DNA of 64,000 bases from an uncultured Acidobacteriia bacterium (GCA_903892565.1 CAITIX010000318.1:18935-82934), one strand, 5' to 3'. Counted from the stretch's first letter, positions 27,944 to 37,112 are shown. Notes: generated from the sequence alone by a model not told the origin. Numbers and translations are program-made.

Positions 27944-27964
27944 AGCCGGGACGAAATCCCGGCT
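27944..27964 (-). other. Hairpin in the 5' leader of the M61 gene
   Basis: AGCCGGGA and TCCCGGCT form an 8-bp perfect stem with a five-base loop, ending 16 bases upstream of the M61 start. A GGAGG lies on its far side in the mRNA, so the stem sits between that purine run and the ATG. It may affect translation or may be a remnant of an intergenic repeat. Confidence 0.4.
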
Positions 27965-28060
27965 GCGCCTCCAAGAATCGACGTCGCACAAGAAACCGGC
28001 TCCGCGGCCAAAAAAATCGACAGCCGCCACGAAAAACTCGTGTCGTGGAGATGCAGGCCT

Positions 28061-28069
28061 TGTTATACT
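28061..28069 (+). promoter_or_regulatory. Extended -10 promoter of tRNA-Leu
   Basis: TGTTATACT matches the extended -10 pattern TGnTATAAT with one mismatch. It ends 25 bases upstream of the mature tRNA 5' end. No good -35 is visible at 17 bases, as expected for extended -10 promoters. Confidence 0.5.
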
Positions 28070-28094
28070 GGTAAGTGCCAGTCATTTCCTCGTT

Positions 28095-28181
28095 GCTGGA
28101 GTGGCGGAACTGGCAGACGCACGGGACTCAAAATCCCGCGACCGCAAGGTCATGTGGGTTCGACCCCCACCTCCAGCACCA
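28095..28181 (+). tRNA. tRNA-Leu(CAA)
   Basis: An 87-base class II tRNA. The acceptor stem GCTGGAG pairs with CTCCAGC, followed by discriminator A and an encoded CCA. The D-arm contains TGGCGGAACTGGCAGACGCA. The anticodon stem CGGGA/TCCCG encloses CTCAAAA, giving anticodon CAA (reads UUG). A long variable arm (GACCGCAAGGTC region) and a T-arm GTGGG-TTCGACC-CCCAC complete it. It stands alone between the M61 peptidase and the efflux operon. Confidence 0.97.
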
Positions 28182-28576
28182 CTGTTAAATCAGCACTATG
28201 CCTTGAATATGCTCCGCCAGCGTGCCGTAGACGGCGCGCCATCCAGCACACTCAGGGAGAATGCGTCACCAAAGTTCCTAACTGGTTCGCCAATTTCCGG
28301 ACCGAGCGTGATGCGGAAGCTAAGCGCATCGATGCGCCTTAACCGTCCCCGAGTCACGGAAGAAGGGCATCAAGCCAGCAGCCGATCTCTTGTCGTGAAT
28401 GTGCGCCGCACGCCCTGCGCTCTCGCCCGGAGGCGGAAGACCACGTGGCCGATCTCTGGTCAATCTCGCTCCTGAACATCTGTTCAGAAACAATTCAGGA
28501 AAACGTCAGTGGTCTCCTTGTCGGCAGCCTTCTATACATATAAGGAGGGTCTCTGCTTTCTCCACGGCCTAAGGAG
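28182..28576 (+). other. 395-base stretch with no supported gene
   Basis: Downstream of the tRNA several short ORFs exist on both strands (for example 28101-28475), but they start inside the tRNA, lack ribosome sites and have Arg/Ser-rich shadow-like composition. No clear terminator is seen. Its end contains TAAGGAG at 28570-28576, the probable ribosome site of the efflux operon's first gene. Confidence 0.4.
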
Positions 28577-30058
28577 ATGTTACCCGGATTGGCTTTGCTT
28601 CGAGCCCGACTCGATATCGTCCTCATGCCCGCATCATTCGTATCGCACGCTTCTGATCGCGATCCACACTCTTCCTGTAGGGCGTCCATCGTTATGCTGA
28701 TCGTGATCCTCGCAACATGCGCGTCGCTATGCGCGCAACCGGCGCCTCCGGCCGGGATGAGCCTCGCCCAAGCGGTTGATGCCGCGCTTCGCAATTACCC
28801 GTCCATCCAGGTTTCGCAGGAACAAATCAACGCCGCAGCCACAGGGATTCAGCTTGCGCGCACCGGCTACCTTCCGAAGCTCGACGCCCTGGCGCAGGTG
28901 AATCTCGCGACCAGAAACAACGTGTTCGGCATGATGCTTCCGCAGAGCGTGATCCCTTCCATTTCGGGGCCTGTGCTAGGCACCAACAACTTCGGGACCA
29001 CGTTCGGCAGCGCGCTCGGGATGCTGGTCACGTGGGAGCCGTTCGATTTTGGTCAGCGCCGCGAGAGCGTCAACGCGGCGACCTCGGCGCGAATGCAATC
29101 GGAGGCCGCTCTGAAGAGGACGCGATTTGAAGTCTCCGCGGCTGTGGCCGACGCCTGCATTACTCTCATAGCCGCACAGGAAACCGTGCGCGCGGCGCAA
29201 GCCGGCGTGGACCGTGCAGAGATCGTGGCGCGAACCGTCAACGCGCAAGTCAACGCTCAATTGCGCCCCGGCGGCGATGCATCGCGAGCAACGGCGGAAT
29301 CGGCCGCCGCACGCACGCTTCTGATGCAGGCCCAGCAAGCGGTCGACGTGGCTCGCGTGAATGTATCGCAATTCGTCGGGCTGCCGCCCGTGCAGATCGC
29401 CGTCGCGGCGCCCAAATTATTGCAGCCGCCTCCGGATCGAACCATCTCGCCACTCGATACCAATACGAATCCCGTTGCGGTCGAACAGAGTGCGCTTATC
29501 GATCACTTGAAGTCCCAACTCAAGATTCTGGAGCGCTCGTACTTCCCGCGTTTTTACGCGCAAGCGTCCACTTACGCGCGCGGCACGGGAGCGGAGACTA
29601 ACGGACATCTGCTCGGAGGACTCAACGGGCTGGCTCCCACGATTCAGAATTCGGCTGTCGGATTTACCGTGACGTTTCCGGTGCTAGACCTACCTTCGAT
29701 TCGCGCAAAGGAAGAAGGACAAGCGGCGGCGATTCGCGCTGAGGCGGCGCGGCTGAAACAAATCGCGACGGATCTAACGGCGCACTGGAATCGAGCGGTG
29801 GCAACGGCCAATGGCGCTCGCAACGTTGCGATGAATACTCCGATACAAGTGGCGGCGGCGCGCGCGGCCACCGAACAGGCGACGGCGCGATATCAAGCGG
29901 GCCTCGGCAACATCAATGAAGTGGCCGAAGCACAGCGCTTGCTGACGCAGTCCGAGATCGACGACGCGCTCGCGCGCCTGGGCGTCTGGCGCGGACTGCT
30001 TGCGGTGGCAACCGCCGCGGGAGATATTCAGCCGTTTGTCATGGAGGCGAGCGAGTAA
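28577..30058 (+). CDS. TolC-family outer-membrane efflux protein
   Basis: The mature domain (MSLAQAVDAALRNYPSIQVSQ) is the OEP family start, with two coiled-coil repeat halves: LARTGYLPKLDALAQVNLAT, FDFGQRRESVNAATSARMQS, then IKSQLK-like segment ILERSYFPRFYAQASTYARG and ATEQATARYQAGLGNINEVA in the second half. It forms the trimeric outer-membrane/periplasmic channel of the RND pump encoded next. The start is unsure: AAGGAG abuts ATG 28577, and TTG 28589 is an alternative. The signal peptide appears to be MLIVILATCASLCAQ at 28694, preceded by an unusually long N-region. Next gene follows after three bases. Confidence 0.87.
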   Translation: MLPGLALLRARLDIVLMPASFVSHASDRDPHSSCRASIVMLIVILATCASLCAQPAPPAGMSLAQAVDAALRNYPSIQVSQEQINAAATGIQLARTGYLPKLDALAQVNLATRNNVFGMMLPQSVIPSISGPVLGTNNFGTTFGSALGMLVTWEPFDFGQRRESVNAATSARMQSEAALKRTRFEVSAAVADACITLIAAQETVRAAQAGVDRAEIVARTVNAQVNAQLRPGGDASRATAESAAARTLLMQAQQAVDVARVNVSQFVGLPPVQIAVAAPKLLQPPPDRTISPLDTNTNPVAVEQSALIDHLKSQLKILERSYFPRFYAQASTYARGTGAETNGHLLGGLNGLAPTIQNSAVGFTVTFPVLDLPSIRAKEEGQAAAIRAEAARLKQIATDLTAHWNRAVATANGARNVAMNTPIQVAAARAATEQATARYQAGLGNINEVAEAQRLLTQSEIDDALARLGVWRGLLAVATAAGDIQPFVMEASE

Positions 30059-30061
30059 AAC

Positions 30062-33000
30062 ATGCGCCTCGTATTAGCTGCGCTCAGCAGGCCCATCACC
30101 GTGGTGGTTGCACTCATCTCGATTGCGCTGTGCGCCTTCCTGGCAGTGCAGAGAATGCCCGTCGACATTTTCCCGAAAGGCGGCGATCCTGCGATTTACG
30201 TGGCGCAGCCTTATGGGGGCATGGATCCGGCGCAGATGGAAGGATACCTCACGTATTACTACGAGTATCACTTCCTCTACATCACGGGCATCGATCACGT
30301 CGAGAGCAAAAGCATTCAGGGCGCGACGCTCATGAAGCTGACGTTTTATGAAGGCACGGACATGAATCAAGCGATGGCGGAGACGATCGGTTACGTCAAC
30401 CGCGCGCGTGCCTTCATGCCTCCGGGAACTGTGCCGCCGTTTGTCACGCGCTTCGATGCCGGTAGCGTAGCCGTGGGGCAACTTGTTTTCAGCAGCGACG
30501 CGCACACGCAGGGCGAACTGCAGGATTACGCGATCAATCGCGTTCGTCCTCTGTTTGCGACGCTTCCCGGCGTTTCCGCGCCGCCGCCGTTCGGAGGAAA
30601 TCAGCGCACCATCGTCGTTACGCTGGACCCGGACAAGCTCAAGCAGTACGGCATTTCGCCGGACGAGGCCATCGCGGCCGTAAGCAAGGGAAGCCTGGTG
30701 ATGCCGTCCGGCAATATGTGGACCGGTAACATCAATCGCATCGCACGTACCAATGCGGCGCTAGGCGGAAATCTTGCCGAGTTGCTGAGCACGCCGATCC
30801 GCCCGGTCTCGGGAACCGCCGTCTATCTGCGCGACATCGGCACAGTAGAGAACGGCACGGACCTGGTCAGCGCATACGCGCATGTCAACGGAAAGCGAAC
30901 GGTGTACATCCCGGTGACGAAACGCTCGGATGCATCCACGCTGGACGTAATCAACGCGGTAAAGGCCTCGATTCCGAAATTCAAGAACGCGGTGCCGGAA
31001 GATGTCGACGTGCGTTTGGAATTCGACCAATCGCCTACGGTGACGAACTCCATCCGCAACCTGGTCACGGAAGGTCTGCTGGGGGCGTTGCTCACCGGCT
31101 TAATGGTGCTGATCTTCCTGCGCGATTGGCGCAGCGCACTCATCGTCGTGATGAATATTCCTTTCGCGCTGCTGGCTGCCGTGGTGTTCCTATGGGCCAC
31201 GGGGCAGACGATCAACATCATGACGCTCGGCGGACTCGCACTTGCAGTAGGAATTCTTGTGGATGAAGCCACCGTTGAGATCGAGAACATCCACACGCAT
31301 CTGCTCCCCGGAATTTCGCGTTCGCGCGCCGTAGTGGAAGCCTGCAGCCGAACGGCACTGGCGCGCTTGCTCTCCATGTTTTGCGTCCTCGCCGTGTTCG
31401 TGCCGTCTTTCTTTATGACGGGCGTGAACCGGCAGTTATTCGTTCCGCTCTCGATGGCCGTAGGCTTCTCGATGATCGCGTCGTACATTTTGTCGAGCAC
31501 TCTCGTTCCCGTGTTTTCCACATGGCTGCTGCGGACCCCGCAAGCTCAAGTCCACAAAAAAACCGGATTCTCCGATTGGCTCCGCTCCGCGTATGCCGGC
31601 TACCTGGGCTTCGTGCTGCGCCTCCGCTGGCCTTTGGTGTTGGGCTATCTGGCTGCTTCCGCTGCCATCATCTACGGATTGTTTCCCCACATGGGAACAG
31701 AGATTTTCCCCGACTCGAACTCCGCTGTTTTCCGGATTCGCTTGCGCGCTCCCTCGGGCACGCGCGTGGAGGAAACCGAACGCATTGTGCTCCGCGCGCT
31801 CGACACGATCCGGTACGAAGCGGGCGAAAACAATGTCGCGATCACCAGCGACTTCGTGGGCGTCATCCCCTCCAGCTACCCGGTCGACTTGATTCATTTG
31901 TTTACCAGCGGACCGCAGGAGGCCATAATTCAAGTAGCGTTGAAGCCCGACGCTCCGCGCGGCGAAGATCTGCGAGAGCGTCTGCGAAAGAGCCTGCACG
32001 ATAAACTTCCGATGTGCCAGGTTTCTTTCGAAGCGGGCGACATCGTGGGCCAAGTGATGAGCTCGGGTTCACCCACGCCCGTTGAGATCGCCGTGCTCGG
32101 CGGCAACCTGATGGACGTTTATGGCTTCGCACAGAAGGTGCAGGCGCAACTTGCGCCGCTGTCCTTCCTGCGGGATCTGCAATTCGCGCAAGACGTCAAT
32201 TACCCCACGCTCGACATCAATATCAATCGCGAGCGCGCCGGCCAGTTTGGATTGACCATGTCTGACGTGGTCCGCTCCGTTGTTCCCGCTACTTCCTCGT
32301 CGCGATTTACACAGCCGAACTATTGGCGCGATCCGGTCTCCGGCAATGCGTTCCAGATTCAGGTGGAGTTACCGCAGCAACGCTTGCAAGGTATCGATGC
32401 ATTGGGAGATATGCCCGTAATGCAAAACGGGCGCTCCAGCACAAGGCTCATCGATATCGCGACGCTGAAAACGGGAACCATGCCCGGTATGATTGAGCGC
32501 TACAACGGGCAGCGAGTGGTCAGTCTAACCGCGAATATCCACGGGATCACGTTAGGAGAAGCGGCGCAACAGATCAACGCGGCCATCGCGCGGGCGGGAA
32601 CTCCCCCGCGAGGTATCAGCGTGGCGCTGCGCGGCCAAGCTCCCGCCTTGGCGCAAACTATTTCCGGATTACGCACGGGACTGCTGCTCGCGATTCTAGT
32701 GATCTTTCTTCTTCTGGCCGCCAATTTTCAGTCCATCCGCATGTCCTTGGCGATTCTCCTTACGATTCCGGCGGTGCTGTGCGGCGTGCTGCTGATGCTG
32801 CGCTTCACCGCGACCACGCTCAATATTCAATCGTTCATGGGCGCGATCATGGCCATTGGAATCGCCGTGGCGAATTCCATCCTGCTGGTCTCGTTCGCCG
32901 AGCGCTTCCGTCACGATGGGATGTCGCTGCTCGAAGCCGCGCGCGAGGCAGCCAGTAGCCGTTTGCGCGCCATTCTCATGACCGCCTCCGCCATGATCTT

Positions 33001-33211
33001 CGGCATGTTGCCGATGGCGATCGGAATGGGCGAGGGCGGATCGCAGGCGGCGCCGCTCGGGCGCGCCGTGATCGGCGGCTTGATCGTCTCCACGTTTGCG
33101 ACCTTGACCATCCTTCCGTCGATCTACGCGATTTTGCAGCGCCGCGTCTCCGTGGCGTCCGCTTCCTTGAACCCGATGGACCCAGAGAGCCGATATTATG
33201 ATGCGAAGTAA
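30062..33211 (+). CDS. RND-family efflux pump (inner-membrane permease)
   Basis: A 1049-residue RND permease: TM1 in LSRPITVVVALISIALCAFL, followed by MPVDIFPKGGDPAIYVAQPY and the large first periplasmic loop. TM2-6 follow from about residue 340, with TM4 containing GILVDEATVEIENIHTHLLP. TM7 is near LRWPLVLGYLAASAAIIYGL and the second half repeats the plan, ending GRAVIGGLIVSTFATLTILP. The proton-relay pair is Asp-Glu (residues about 401-402) where AcrB-type pumps have Asp-Asp. It exports drugs or metals by proton antiport with the adjacent TolC-like and adaptor proteins. The following gene overlaps by 14 bases. Confidence 0.92.
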   Translation: MRLVLAALSRPITVVVALISIALCAFLAVQRMPVDIFPKGGDPAIYVAQPYGGMDPAQMEGYLTYYYEYHFLYITGIDHVESKSIQGATLMKLTFYEGTDMNQAMAETIGYVNRARAFMPPGTVPPFVTRFDAGSVAVGQLVFSSDAHTQGELQDYAINRVRPLFATLPGVSAPPPFGGNQRTIVVTLDPDKLKQYGISPDEAIAAVSKGSLVMPSGNMWTGNINRIARTNAALGGNLAELLSTPIRPVSGTAVYLRDIGTVENGTDLVSAYAHVNGKRTVYIPVTKRSDASTLDVINAVKASIPKFKNAVPEDVDVRLEFDQSPTVTNSIRNLVTEGLLGALLTGLMVLIFLRDWRSALIVVMNIPFALLAAVVFLWATGQTINIMTLGGLALAVGILVDEATVEIENIHTHLLPGISRSRAVVEACSRTALARLLSMFCVLAVFVPSFFMTGVNRQLFVPLSMAVGFSMIASYILSSTLVPVFSTWLLRTPQAQVHKKTGFSDWLRSAYAGYLGFVLRLRWPLVLGYLAASAAIIYGLFPHMGTEIFPDSNSAVFRIRLRAPSGTRVEETERIVLRALDTIRYEAGENNVAITSDFVGVIPSSYPVDLIHLFTSGPQEAIIQVALKPDAPRGEDLRERLRKSLHDKLPMCQVSFEAGDIVGQVMSSGSPTPVEIAVLGGNLMDVYGFAQKVQAQLAPLSFLRDLQFAQDVNYPTLDININRERAGQFGLTMSDVVRSVVPATSSSRFTQPNYWRDPVSGNAFQIQVELPQQRLQGIDALGDMPVMQNGRSSTRLIDIATLKTGTMPGMIERYNGQRVVSLTANIHGITLGEAAQQINAAIARAGTPPRGISVALRGQAPALAQTISGLRTGLLLAILVIFLLLAANFQSIRMSLAILLTIPAVLCGVLLMLRFTATTLNIQSFMGAIMAIGIAVANSILLVSFAERFRHDGMSLLEAAREAASSRLRAILMTASAMIFGMLPMAIGMGEGGSQAAPLGRAVIGGLIVSTFATLTILPSIYAILQRRVSVASASLNPMDPESRYYDAK

Positions 33212-34319
33212 AACTGCCCTCAGCATAATGGCGTGGAGCGCGCTGCTTTGCAGCCTGAGCGCCCCGCTGGCCTGTGCACAGACCGTGGAACTGGTTCCCG
33301 TCGTCGCCAAGCAAGCGTCGCGTGTGGCAGATCTGCCGGGGGAATTCTTGCCGTTCATGAGCGTTGCCGTGCACGCCAAAGTCAACGGCTACGTGGAACG
33401 AATCCTGGTAGACCGCGGCAGCGTGGTCAAGGAAGGGCAGTTGCTCGCCGAATTGAGCGCACCGGAAATGGCCGCGCGGATTGCTGAAGCGGAATCGAAA
33501 GTACAAGTTCTGGAAGCCGACCGGCTGCAGGCCGTCGCGCAAGTGGCCGCGACGCAAAGCACCTACGACCGATTAAAACGCGCGGCGGAGACTCCCGGAG
33601 CCATCGCCGGCAACGAGCTCATTCAAGCGGAGCAACAAGTGGAAGCGGCGAACGCTCTGGTCCGTTCGCGCGAACAAGCTAAGCGCGCCGCGGAAGCGTC
33701 GGTGAACGCGGAGAAGGAAATGCAGTCTTACTTGAAGATTGCCGCGCCTTTCGATGGCGTTGTCACCGAGCGCTTCATTCATCCCGGCGCACTGGTTGGT
33801 CCGGGCGCGAGTCCCGCACTATTGACCATCGAACAGATTTCGCAATTGAGACTCGTGGTCGCGTTGCCTGAGGAATACGTCGCCGGCATCGGCCAAGGCG
33901 CGAAAGTAGCGTTTCAAGTCCCGGCCTATCCGGAGCGCACGTACACAGGGACGGTCGCGCGCGTTTCCCATTCGCTCGATAAGGCGACTCGCACGATGGC
34001 CGTCGAGCTAGACGTCGCCAATCGCGATGGTTCGCTCGCCCCCGGCATGTATCCGACGGTGAAATGGCCGGTGCGGACTGCTCGTACCGCGCTTTTCGTT
34101 CCTAAAACCAGCGTCGTGACTACCGCCGAGCGGATGTTTGTCATCCGTAATAGTGACGGCCGGGCCGAATGGGTCGACGTCCGCAAAGGTGCCGCCGACG
34201 GCGATCTGGTGACGGTGCTGGCGGATTTGAAACCGGGCGACATGATCGTTCGCCGCGCCAGCGACGAGATGCGGGATGGGTCGCCGCTGCCCCATCGAAC
34301 ACCGCCGGGCAAGCCATAG
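33198..34319 (+). CDS. RND efflux periplasmic adaptor (membrane fusion protein)
   Basis: A 373-residue adaptor with signal peptide (MMRSKTALSIMAWSALLCSL, cut near ACAQ). Domain order: first lipoyl half (VAVHAKVNGYVERILVDRGS), a coiled-coil hairpin of about 90 residues (AEAESKVQVLEADRLQAVAQ ... AEQQVEAANALVRSREQ), second lipoyl half (KIAAPFDGVVTERFIHPGAL), beta-barrel (LRLVVALPEEYVAGIGQGAK) and membrane-proximal domain (VFVPKTSVVTT-like). No lipobox is obvious. It bridges the permease and the outer-membrane channel. Starts inside the permease gene, so translation is coupled. Confidence 0.92.
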   Translation: MMRSKTALSIMAWSALLCSLSAPLACAQTVELVPVVAKQASRVADLPGEFLPFMSVAVHAKVNGYVERILVDRGSVVKEGQLLAELSAPEMAARIAEAESKVQVLEADRLQAVAQVAATQSTYDRLKRAAETPGAIAGNELIQAEQQVEAANALVRSREQAKRAAEASVNAEKEMQSYLKIAAPFDGVVTERFIHPGALVGPGASPALLTIEQISQLRLVVALPEEYVAGIGQGAKVAFQVPAYPERTYTGTVARVSHSLDKATRTMAVELDVANRDGSLAPGMYPTVKWPVRTARTALFVPKTSVVTTAERMFVIRNSDGRAEWVDVRKGAADGDLVTVLADLKPGDMIVRRASDEMRDGSPLPHRTPPGKP

Positions 34320-34350
34320 CGAACTCGGTAGAATAGACGCGAGACTCTTT

Positions 34351-35085
34351 TTGAGATCGCAACCGAGTACTCCGCAATCCGACGACGAAGCTGCCGTCTC
34401 CCGCATTCTGGTCGTTGAAGATGATCGCAAGATCGCCGCGGCCATTGGAGAAGGACTGCAAAGTAGCGCCTATTCCGTTGCTCTTGCCTACACGGGCGAA
34501 GATGGATTTTTCCTGGCCAATTCGCAGCCCTTCGAGTTAATCGTCTTGGATGTGATGCTTCCCGGTCGCAGCGGGATTGAGGTGCTTTCGGCAATCCGCA
34601 AGCTGGGGCGAAAAGTTCCCGTCTTGCTGCTCACCGCGCGCGACTCGGTCGAGGATCGCGTGCTCGGTCTGGATGCCGGCGCCGATGATTACCTCGTGAA
34701 GCCCTTCGCATTCCCGGAGCTGCTCGCCAGAGTTCGAGCGCTGCTGCGGCGCGGCACGGCGGAAACAGTGCGTCCTCTTCGCGTACTCGATCTGGAAATG
34801 GATCTGGCCAGCCGCTCGGTCAAGCGCGGCGCGCGCGCCATCGAGCTGACGGCCCGAGAATTTGAGCTACTGGAATACCTGCTCCGGCATCAAGGCGAAG
34901 TGGTCTCGCGGGAGATGCTGGTGCGCGATGTGTGGAAAGAACAAGTGCGGCACACGCCGCTCGATAACGTCATCGACGTCCACATGGTCCGTCTGCGCCG
35001 AAAGGTGGATGAAGGAACCGTGGTCAAACTGCTGCACACGGTTCGCGGCGTAGGGTTCGTCCTGAAAGGGGAGGCTTCGCGCTAA
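34351..35085 (+). CDS. OmpR/PhoB-family response regulator
   Basis: Receiver domain: ILVVEDDRKIAAAIGEGLQS, phospho-Asp in LIVLDVMLPGRSGIEVL, Thr/Lys switch in VLLLTARDS and DDYLVKPFAFPELLARV. DNA-binding winged helix: LTAREFELLEYLLRHQGEVV, LDNVIDVHMVRLRRKVD, LLHTVRGVGFVLKG. The track start 34276 overlaps the adaptor gene. TTG 34351 is the nearest plausible codon but leaves about 18 extra residues before the receiver; no strong ribosome site decides it. Highly similar in layout to CusR/CopR-type regulators; with its kinase it probably controls the efflux operon upstream. Confidence 0.9.
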   Translation: MRSQPSTPQSDDEAAVSRILVVEDDRKIAAAIGEGLQSSAYSVALAYTGEDGFFLANSQPFELIVLDVMLPGRSGIEVLSAIRKLGRKVPVLLLTARDSVEDRVLGLDAGADDYLVKPFAFPELLARVRALLRRGTAETVRPLRVLDLEMDLASRSVKRGARAIELTAREFELLEYLLRHQGEVVSREMLVRDVWKEQVRHTPLDNVIDVHMVRLRRKVDEGTVVKLLHTVRGVGFVLKGEASR

Positions 35086-35091
35086 CAGATC

Positions 35092-36492
35092 ATGCGACTT
35101 CCTTGGCTACGGCACATCCGGACGCGGCTCACCCTGTGGTACGTGGCGATCCTCGCTGCAGCGCTCTTGATCTACGGCGGCAGCACATGCGCGATCGTGC
35201 TGTTGCAATTGCGAACCCAAGTGGATCAGCTTGCGATCGAGGATCTGGAAACGGTGGAGGGCATCCTCACCTTCGGTGCCGATCAGAAGCTGCACGTGCG
35301 CGAGGACTACCACGATCATCCGTATTCCGAAGAAATGGAGGAGCGCTACCTGGAGGTTCGTGCCGAAGACGGGACGCTGCTTTATCGCAACGAGCACCTG
35401 GGGGAACGCGCGCTCGGAGGCAAGCCAGAGCCCGGCGAAGGCGTAAATACGTATTCGCCCCGATCTGGCCGCTTAGCGGATGGCACGCGGATTCGCCTCA
35501 TCAGCCGCCAGCACATGATCAATGGGCATCCTACGCTCATCCGGTTGGCATTTAGCGAAGAACCAATGTGGCAGCGCTTCTGGCAATTGGCCATCGGCCT
35601 TCTGATCGGCCTGCCTTTCGCGCTGGGCGTGGCGGGAGCGGGAGGCTATTTCCTCGCCAGGCGCGCCCTCGGGCCGGTGGAGCGAATGGCCCGCCGCGCG
35701 CGGGAAATCAGCGCGGAACAGTTAGGCGCCCGTCTGCACGTTGAAAATCCTCAGGATGAGCTTGGATTGCTGGCGCATGCGTTCAACGAGACGTTAGCGC
35801 GTCTGGAACAGTCCTTCGAGCAACTCAAGCGCTTCACTTCCGATGCGTCTCACGAACTGCGCACGCCGCTGACCGCGATCCGCAGCGTCGGCGAAGTCGG
35901 TTTGCAGCGGGAAGGTAATCCCGAACACTATCGCGAAGTGATCGGCAGCATGCTCGAAGAAGCGGAGCACCTGGGACGCCTGGTGGAGAATCTGCTGACC
36001 ATCTCGCGCGCGGATTCGGGCCAGATCCGGCTGCAGAAATCGGCGCTCAACCTGACGCCGCTCGTGCGGGAAGCGGCGTCGCTGTTGGAAGTGCTTGCCG
36101 AAGAGAAGGGGCAGTCGGTTTCCATCGACGGCGACGCGGCCATCGGAGTGAACGCGGACCCCGTGGTCCTACGGCAGATCGTCATCAACCTGCTGGACAA
36201 CGCGATCAAGTACTCGCCGCGCGGTGGTAGGATCTCGGTCCGCATCGGGCAAAAAGATGCCAATACTGTTTGCGTTGAAGTCGAGGATAGCGGCTCTGGA
36301 ATTCCGGCGCAGCACCGGGATAAAGTGTTTGACCGCTTTTACCGCATCGACGACGCCCGTTCGCGGGACGCCGGAGGAGCCGGTCTTGGCCTCGCAATCG
36401 CCAAGTGGGGCGCAGAAGCGCACGGCGGAAAACTGGAGCTGGAATCGCGCGAGGTCGGGTGCGTTTTCCGTCTTCTGCTGCCTGTTTCTTAG
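35092..36492 (+). CDS. Sensor histidine kinase
   Basis: A 466-residue kinase. TM1 at about 10-38 (RLTLWYVAILAAALLIYGGS), periplasmic sensor region of about 130 residues with an acidic/His patch (VREDYHDHPYSEEMEERY), TM2 (LAIGLLIGLPFALGVAGAGG), HAMP domain (ALGPVERMARRAREISAEQL), H-box SDASHELRTPLTAIRSVGEV, N-box INLLDNAIKYSPRGGRIS, G1 VEDSGSGIPAQHRDKVFDRF, G2 GGAGLGLAIAKWGAEAHGGK. Six bases separate it from the regulator. The His/Glu patch could bind a metal such as Cu, Ag or Zn; that is inference from CusS-like architecture. Confidence 0.92.
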   Translation: MRLPWLRHIRTRLTLWYVAILAAALLIYGGSTCAIVLLQLRTQVDQLAIEDLETVEGILTFGADQKLHVREDYHDHPYSEEMEERYLEVRAEDGTLLYRNEHLGERALGGKPEPGEGVNTYSPRSGRLADGTRIRLISRQHMINGHPTLIRLAFSEEPMWQRFWQLAIGLLIGLPFALGVAGAGGYFLARRALGPVERMARRAREISAEQLGARLHVENPQDELGLLAHAFNETLARLEQSFEQLKRFTSDASHELRTPLTAIRSVGEVGLQREGNPEHYREVIGSMLEEAEHLGRLVENLLTISRADSGQIRLQKSALNLTPLVREAASLLEVLAEEKGQSVSIDGDAAIGVNADPVVLRQIVINLLDNAIKYSPRGGRISVRIGQKDANTVCVEVEDSGSGIPAQHRDKVFDRFYRIDDARSRDAGGAGLGLAIAKWGAEAHGGKLELESREVGCVFRLLLPVS

Positions 36493-36812
36493 GTGCGGGA
36501 CGAGTACGAAGTGTTTTTGGAGTCACGGTATAGCTCCCGTATCATCGCATCCTCGGAGGTTGGCTGGACTCCTTTAGGCGGATCTGAGCCCATACCGCCG
36601 GTTGGTTTTCCCCCACCACTTCCAGCACTAAAATCTATCTATCGATCTTCTTCCTAGGGCCTTAAAACTCAGTTATCCCCCCTGCGGGGAATCCGTACTA
36701 CGGCGATTTTTCTCTAAGACTGCACTCTATACGGATACTCAAAATCGTTATACCCGCGTAATCTTGAACTGTACCCGAGTTCTACCTCTGGTACCCCGGG
36801 GGGGGAGCATCC
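36493..36812 (+). other. 320-base leader or intergenic region before the Flp pilin
   Basis: No ORF of note. It contains small palindromes (CCTCGGAGG at about 36561), pyrimidine-rich tracts, TATACG and TATACC boxes in the last 100 bases, and an eight-G run just before the pilin start that supplies GGAG five bases before ATG. No known riboswitch consensus or sigma-54 site was found by eye. It is unusually long for this window and may carry the pilin promoter and a structured 5' UTR. Confidence 0.4.
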
Positions 36813-37013
36813 ATGAATAAATTGAATCGGCTGGCTTATAGATTCCTGATCTGGAAAGATACACGCGGTCAGGATCTCATTGAATATTCGCTCATGGCTG
36901 GTTTTGTCGCCGTGGCCGCTGGCGCCATCATGCCCGGCGTCTCCTCGAATATCAGCAAGATATTCTCCAAAGTCGGTTCCGTGATGACGGCGGCCAGCTC
37001 GCAAGGCAGTTAG
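36813..37013 (+). CDS. Flp/Fap-type type IVb pilin
   Basis: A 66-residue prepilin: basic leader MNKLNRLAYRFLIWKDTRG, then the prepilin-peptidase site before QDLIEYSLMAGFVAVAAGAI, with the Glu+5 and Tyr+6 typical of Flp pilins, and a short hydrophilic tail. GGAG lies five bases before ATG. The assembled pilus mediates tight adherence. No tad/cpa assembly genes or prepilin peptidase are in the window, so this is an orphan copy relying on machinery elsewhere. Its long upstream leader suggests separate regulation. Confidence 0.9.
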   Translation: MNKLNRLAYRFLIWKDTRGQDLIEYSLMAGFVAVAAGAIMPGVSSNISKIFSKVGSVMTAASSQGS

Positions 37014-37112
37014 GCCTTCCTGCCGTTCTCATATCGCGCAGTTGAACAGATCCTTCGCATCAGATACCCTGACCAAGGTACCCCCGAATCTTGGTGAAGG
37101 AGAACGATCCGA

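Noticed and set aside
27902-28342. 146-residue plus-strand ORF through the tRNA
   Set aside because: It crosses the tRNA-Leu gene and its promoter, so it cannot be a real gene here.
36493-36812. c-di-GMP riboswitch or sigma-54 promoter before the pilin
   Set aside because: Neither the riboswitch core nor a GG-N10-GC pair with the right context was found by eye.
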